A DNA stretch of 64,000 bases from Gammaproteobacteria bacterium (GTDB lineage: Bacteria > Pseudomonadota > Gammaproteobacteria > Nevskiales > Nevskiaceae), in NCBI GenBank assembly GCA_026398815.1, contig JAPLSA010000017.1:372001-436000 (forward strand), in the 5' to 3' direction. The position numbers and the translations under genes were made by a program. The notes under the pieces were generated by a model. It was not told where the DNA came from and ran no database searches. It was given only the letters and a program-made list of their open reading frames with translations. This document shows, in pieces, positions 62,952 to 64,000 of the stretch (its first letter is position 1; each line of letters begins with the position of its first letter).

Positions 62952-64000
62952 TCAGTGGAAGTTGCGCGCGGGCACCGGCAGGCCGGTCAACCAGTCGCCG
63001 GCATCGCGAAATCGCCGGGCGACGATGTGGGTCACGCCATCCACCTTCTGCAGCTCGCCGGCGACGATCAGCATCCGGCTGCCGAGCACGACGGCCCGCT
63101 GGGCATCGAAGGCGCGTTTCCAGACGATCAGGTTGTGACAGCCGGTTTCGTCTTCCAGCGTCATGAACAGCACGCCTTTGGCGGTCTGCGGGCGCTGACG
63201 ATTCAGCACCAGCCCGGCTACCCGCACGCCCTGCCCATGTTTGAGTGCTGCCATGTCCGCCGAGGTGCGGACACCCAGCTTCGCCAGCTTCGGCCGCAGC
63301 AGCGCCAGCGGATGACGGCGCAGGCTCAAGCCGGTGCTCTGGTAATCGACCAGCACGTCCTCGGCTTCCGCCGGCGGCCGCAAGGCGATGTCGTGCTCCG
63401 TTGCCGCGTGGCCGTCGAGCAGCGGCGGCAGGTCGTCGAACCCCTGCACATCCCAGTGGGCGGCATGACGGTGACCCGCCAGCCGGCGCAGCGCATCGGC
63501 CCTGGCCAGCAGGTGGCGGGCGCGGTCATCAAGCCCGGCGCGGCGCACCAGATCCTCGATGCTGGCGAACGACGCCTCGCGGCGGGCGGCCAGCAGACGC
63601 TTGGCGGTATCGGCATCGAAGCCGGCGATCAGCCGCAGCCCGAGCCGGATCGCCGGCCTCTCGCGGCCGCGCACCACGCTGCAATCCCAGTCGCTGCTGG
63701 CGACGTCCACCGGCCGCACCTCGACACCGGCCCGCCGCGCTTCGCGGATCAGCTGCGCCGGCGCATAGAAGCCCATCGGCTGGCTATTGACCAGCGCAGC
63801 GAAGAACGCCGCCGGGTGGTGGCGCTTGATCCATGACGACACATAGGCCAGCAGCGCGAAGCTGGCCGAGTGCGATTCCGGGAAGCCATAGGAACCGAAG
63901 CCCTTGATCATCTCGAAGATCTGTTCGGCGAAGCTCCGTTGGTAGCCGTTGCGTTCCATGCCATCGAGCAGGCGCTGGCGCATCGGCAGCAGTGAGCCGT
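62952..64000 (-). CDS. dnaE2: Error-prone DNA polymerase DnaE2 (ImuC), 3' part; 5' end outside window
   Basis: Catalytic C-family polymerase for damage-induced mutagenesis. The visible ~350 residues cover the C-terminal region: the conserved EMIKGFGSYGFPESHSASFALLAYVSSW and HHPAAFFAALVN near the window edge, a helix-hairpin-helix part (SIEDLVRRAGLDDRARHL), and an OB-fold C-terminus (GVRVAGLVLNRQRPQTAKGV, FMTLEDETGCHNLIVW). In many proteobacteria it forms a cassette with imuA, imuB and lexA; here dnaE2 is directly followed by lexA (129 bp), so imuAB, if present, must lie upstream outside the window. The frame is open to position 64000. Confidence 0.92.
   Translation of the reverse strand, partial: GSLLPMRQRLLDGMERNGYQRSFAEQIFEMIKGFGSYGFPESHSASFALLAYVSSWIKRHHPAAFFAALVNSQPMGFYAPAQLIREARRAGVEVRPVDVASSDWDCSVVRGRERPAIRLGLRLIAGFDADTAKRLLAARREASFASIEDLVRRAGLDDRARHLLARADALRRLAGHRHAAHWDVQGFDDLPPLLDGHAATEHDIALRPPAEAEDVLVDYQSTGLSLRRHPLALLRPKLAKLGVRTSADMAALKHGQGVRVAGLVLNRQRPQTAKGVLFMTLEDETGCHNLIVWKRAFDAQRAVVLGSRMLIVAGELQKVDGVTHIVARRFRDAGDWLTGLPVPARNFH

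Overview
The window is a contiguous, gene-dense stretch of GC-rich chromosome (roughly two thirds G+C by eye, strong third-position G/C bias, so most antisense ORFs in the track are shadows). Gene content and order point to a gammaproteobacterium. The hemA // TPR-lolB-tRNA-Gln-prs layout and the perM // purM-purN-DUF3108 plus hda layout are the ones known from Pseudomonas. SerA, LexA, PhoB/PhoR and an EpmA-type (Lys34) EF-P also fit. A Nevskiales/Xanthomonadales-like relative is my inference, not proven. I see no prophage, transposase, CRISPR array, rRNA or plasmid gene.

Layout. 1-3.3 kb: two acyl-CoA synthetases, the first cut by the window edge. 3.3-7.8 kb (minus): hemA, prfA, prmC, moeB and a degenerate JAMM-domain gene, mostly overlapping by ATGA. 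7.9-12 kb (plus): TPR protein, lolB, tRNA-Gln, prs and a DUF4442 protein; ispE, normally between lolB and prs, is missing. 12-17.8 kb (minus): an oxyanion block phoB-phoR-porin-phoU-modE-modA with recognisable Pho boxes and a ModE-type site. 17.8-33 kb (minus): a KAS III-like enzyme, two alpha/beta hydrolases, an FMN reductase, a DUF2059-like secreted protein, an M3 peptidase, dinB broken by an in-frame amber codon, a DUF2236 oxygenase, a YjjJ/HipA-type kinase with its own operator, an S9 peptidase, serA and a thioesterase.

33-47 kb (mostly plus): a two-component-propeller GGDEF protein, a small hydrophobic protein, a truncated hemoglobin (minus), an orphan sigma-54-like AAA+ ATPase, an MFS exporter, hslR, a flavodoxin-like protein, a Cys/Met PLP enzyme, mprF, two small exported proteins and a Nudix-metallo-beta-lactamase fusion. 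47-57 kb: a catalase-peroxidase with a signal peptide, DUF3108-purN-purM (minus), then perM-hda-M16-M16 (plus). 57-64 kb: recX-recA-efp (minus), a tRNA-Ala/tRNA-Glu operon, another acyl-CoA synthetase, and lexA with a coupled small membrane-protein gene. The 3' part of dnaE2 (minus) closes the window.

How it works together: phosphate starvation (PhoBR/PhoU/porin) and the SOS response (recA, recX, lexA, dnaE2, broken dinB) are the clearest regulatory themes. Peptide-release maturation (prfA/prmC) and purine synthesis (purMN, prs) are the clearest housekeeping ones. The most unusual items are the amber-interrupted dinB, the metal-site-less JAMM protein beside moeB, the orphan GAFPGA AAA+ ATPase, the acyl-CoA synthetase lacking its GGENIS motif, the CTG-start porin under a triple Pho half-site, and the lexA-coupled membrane protein.
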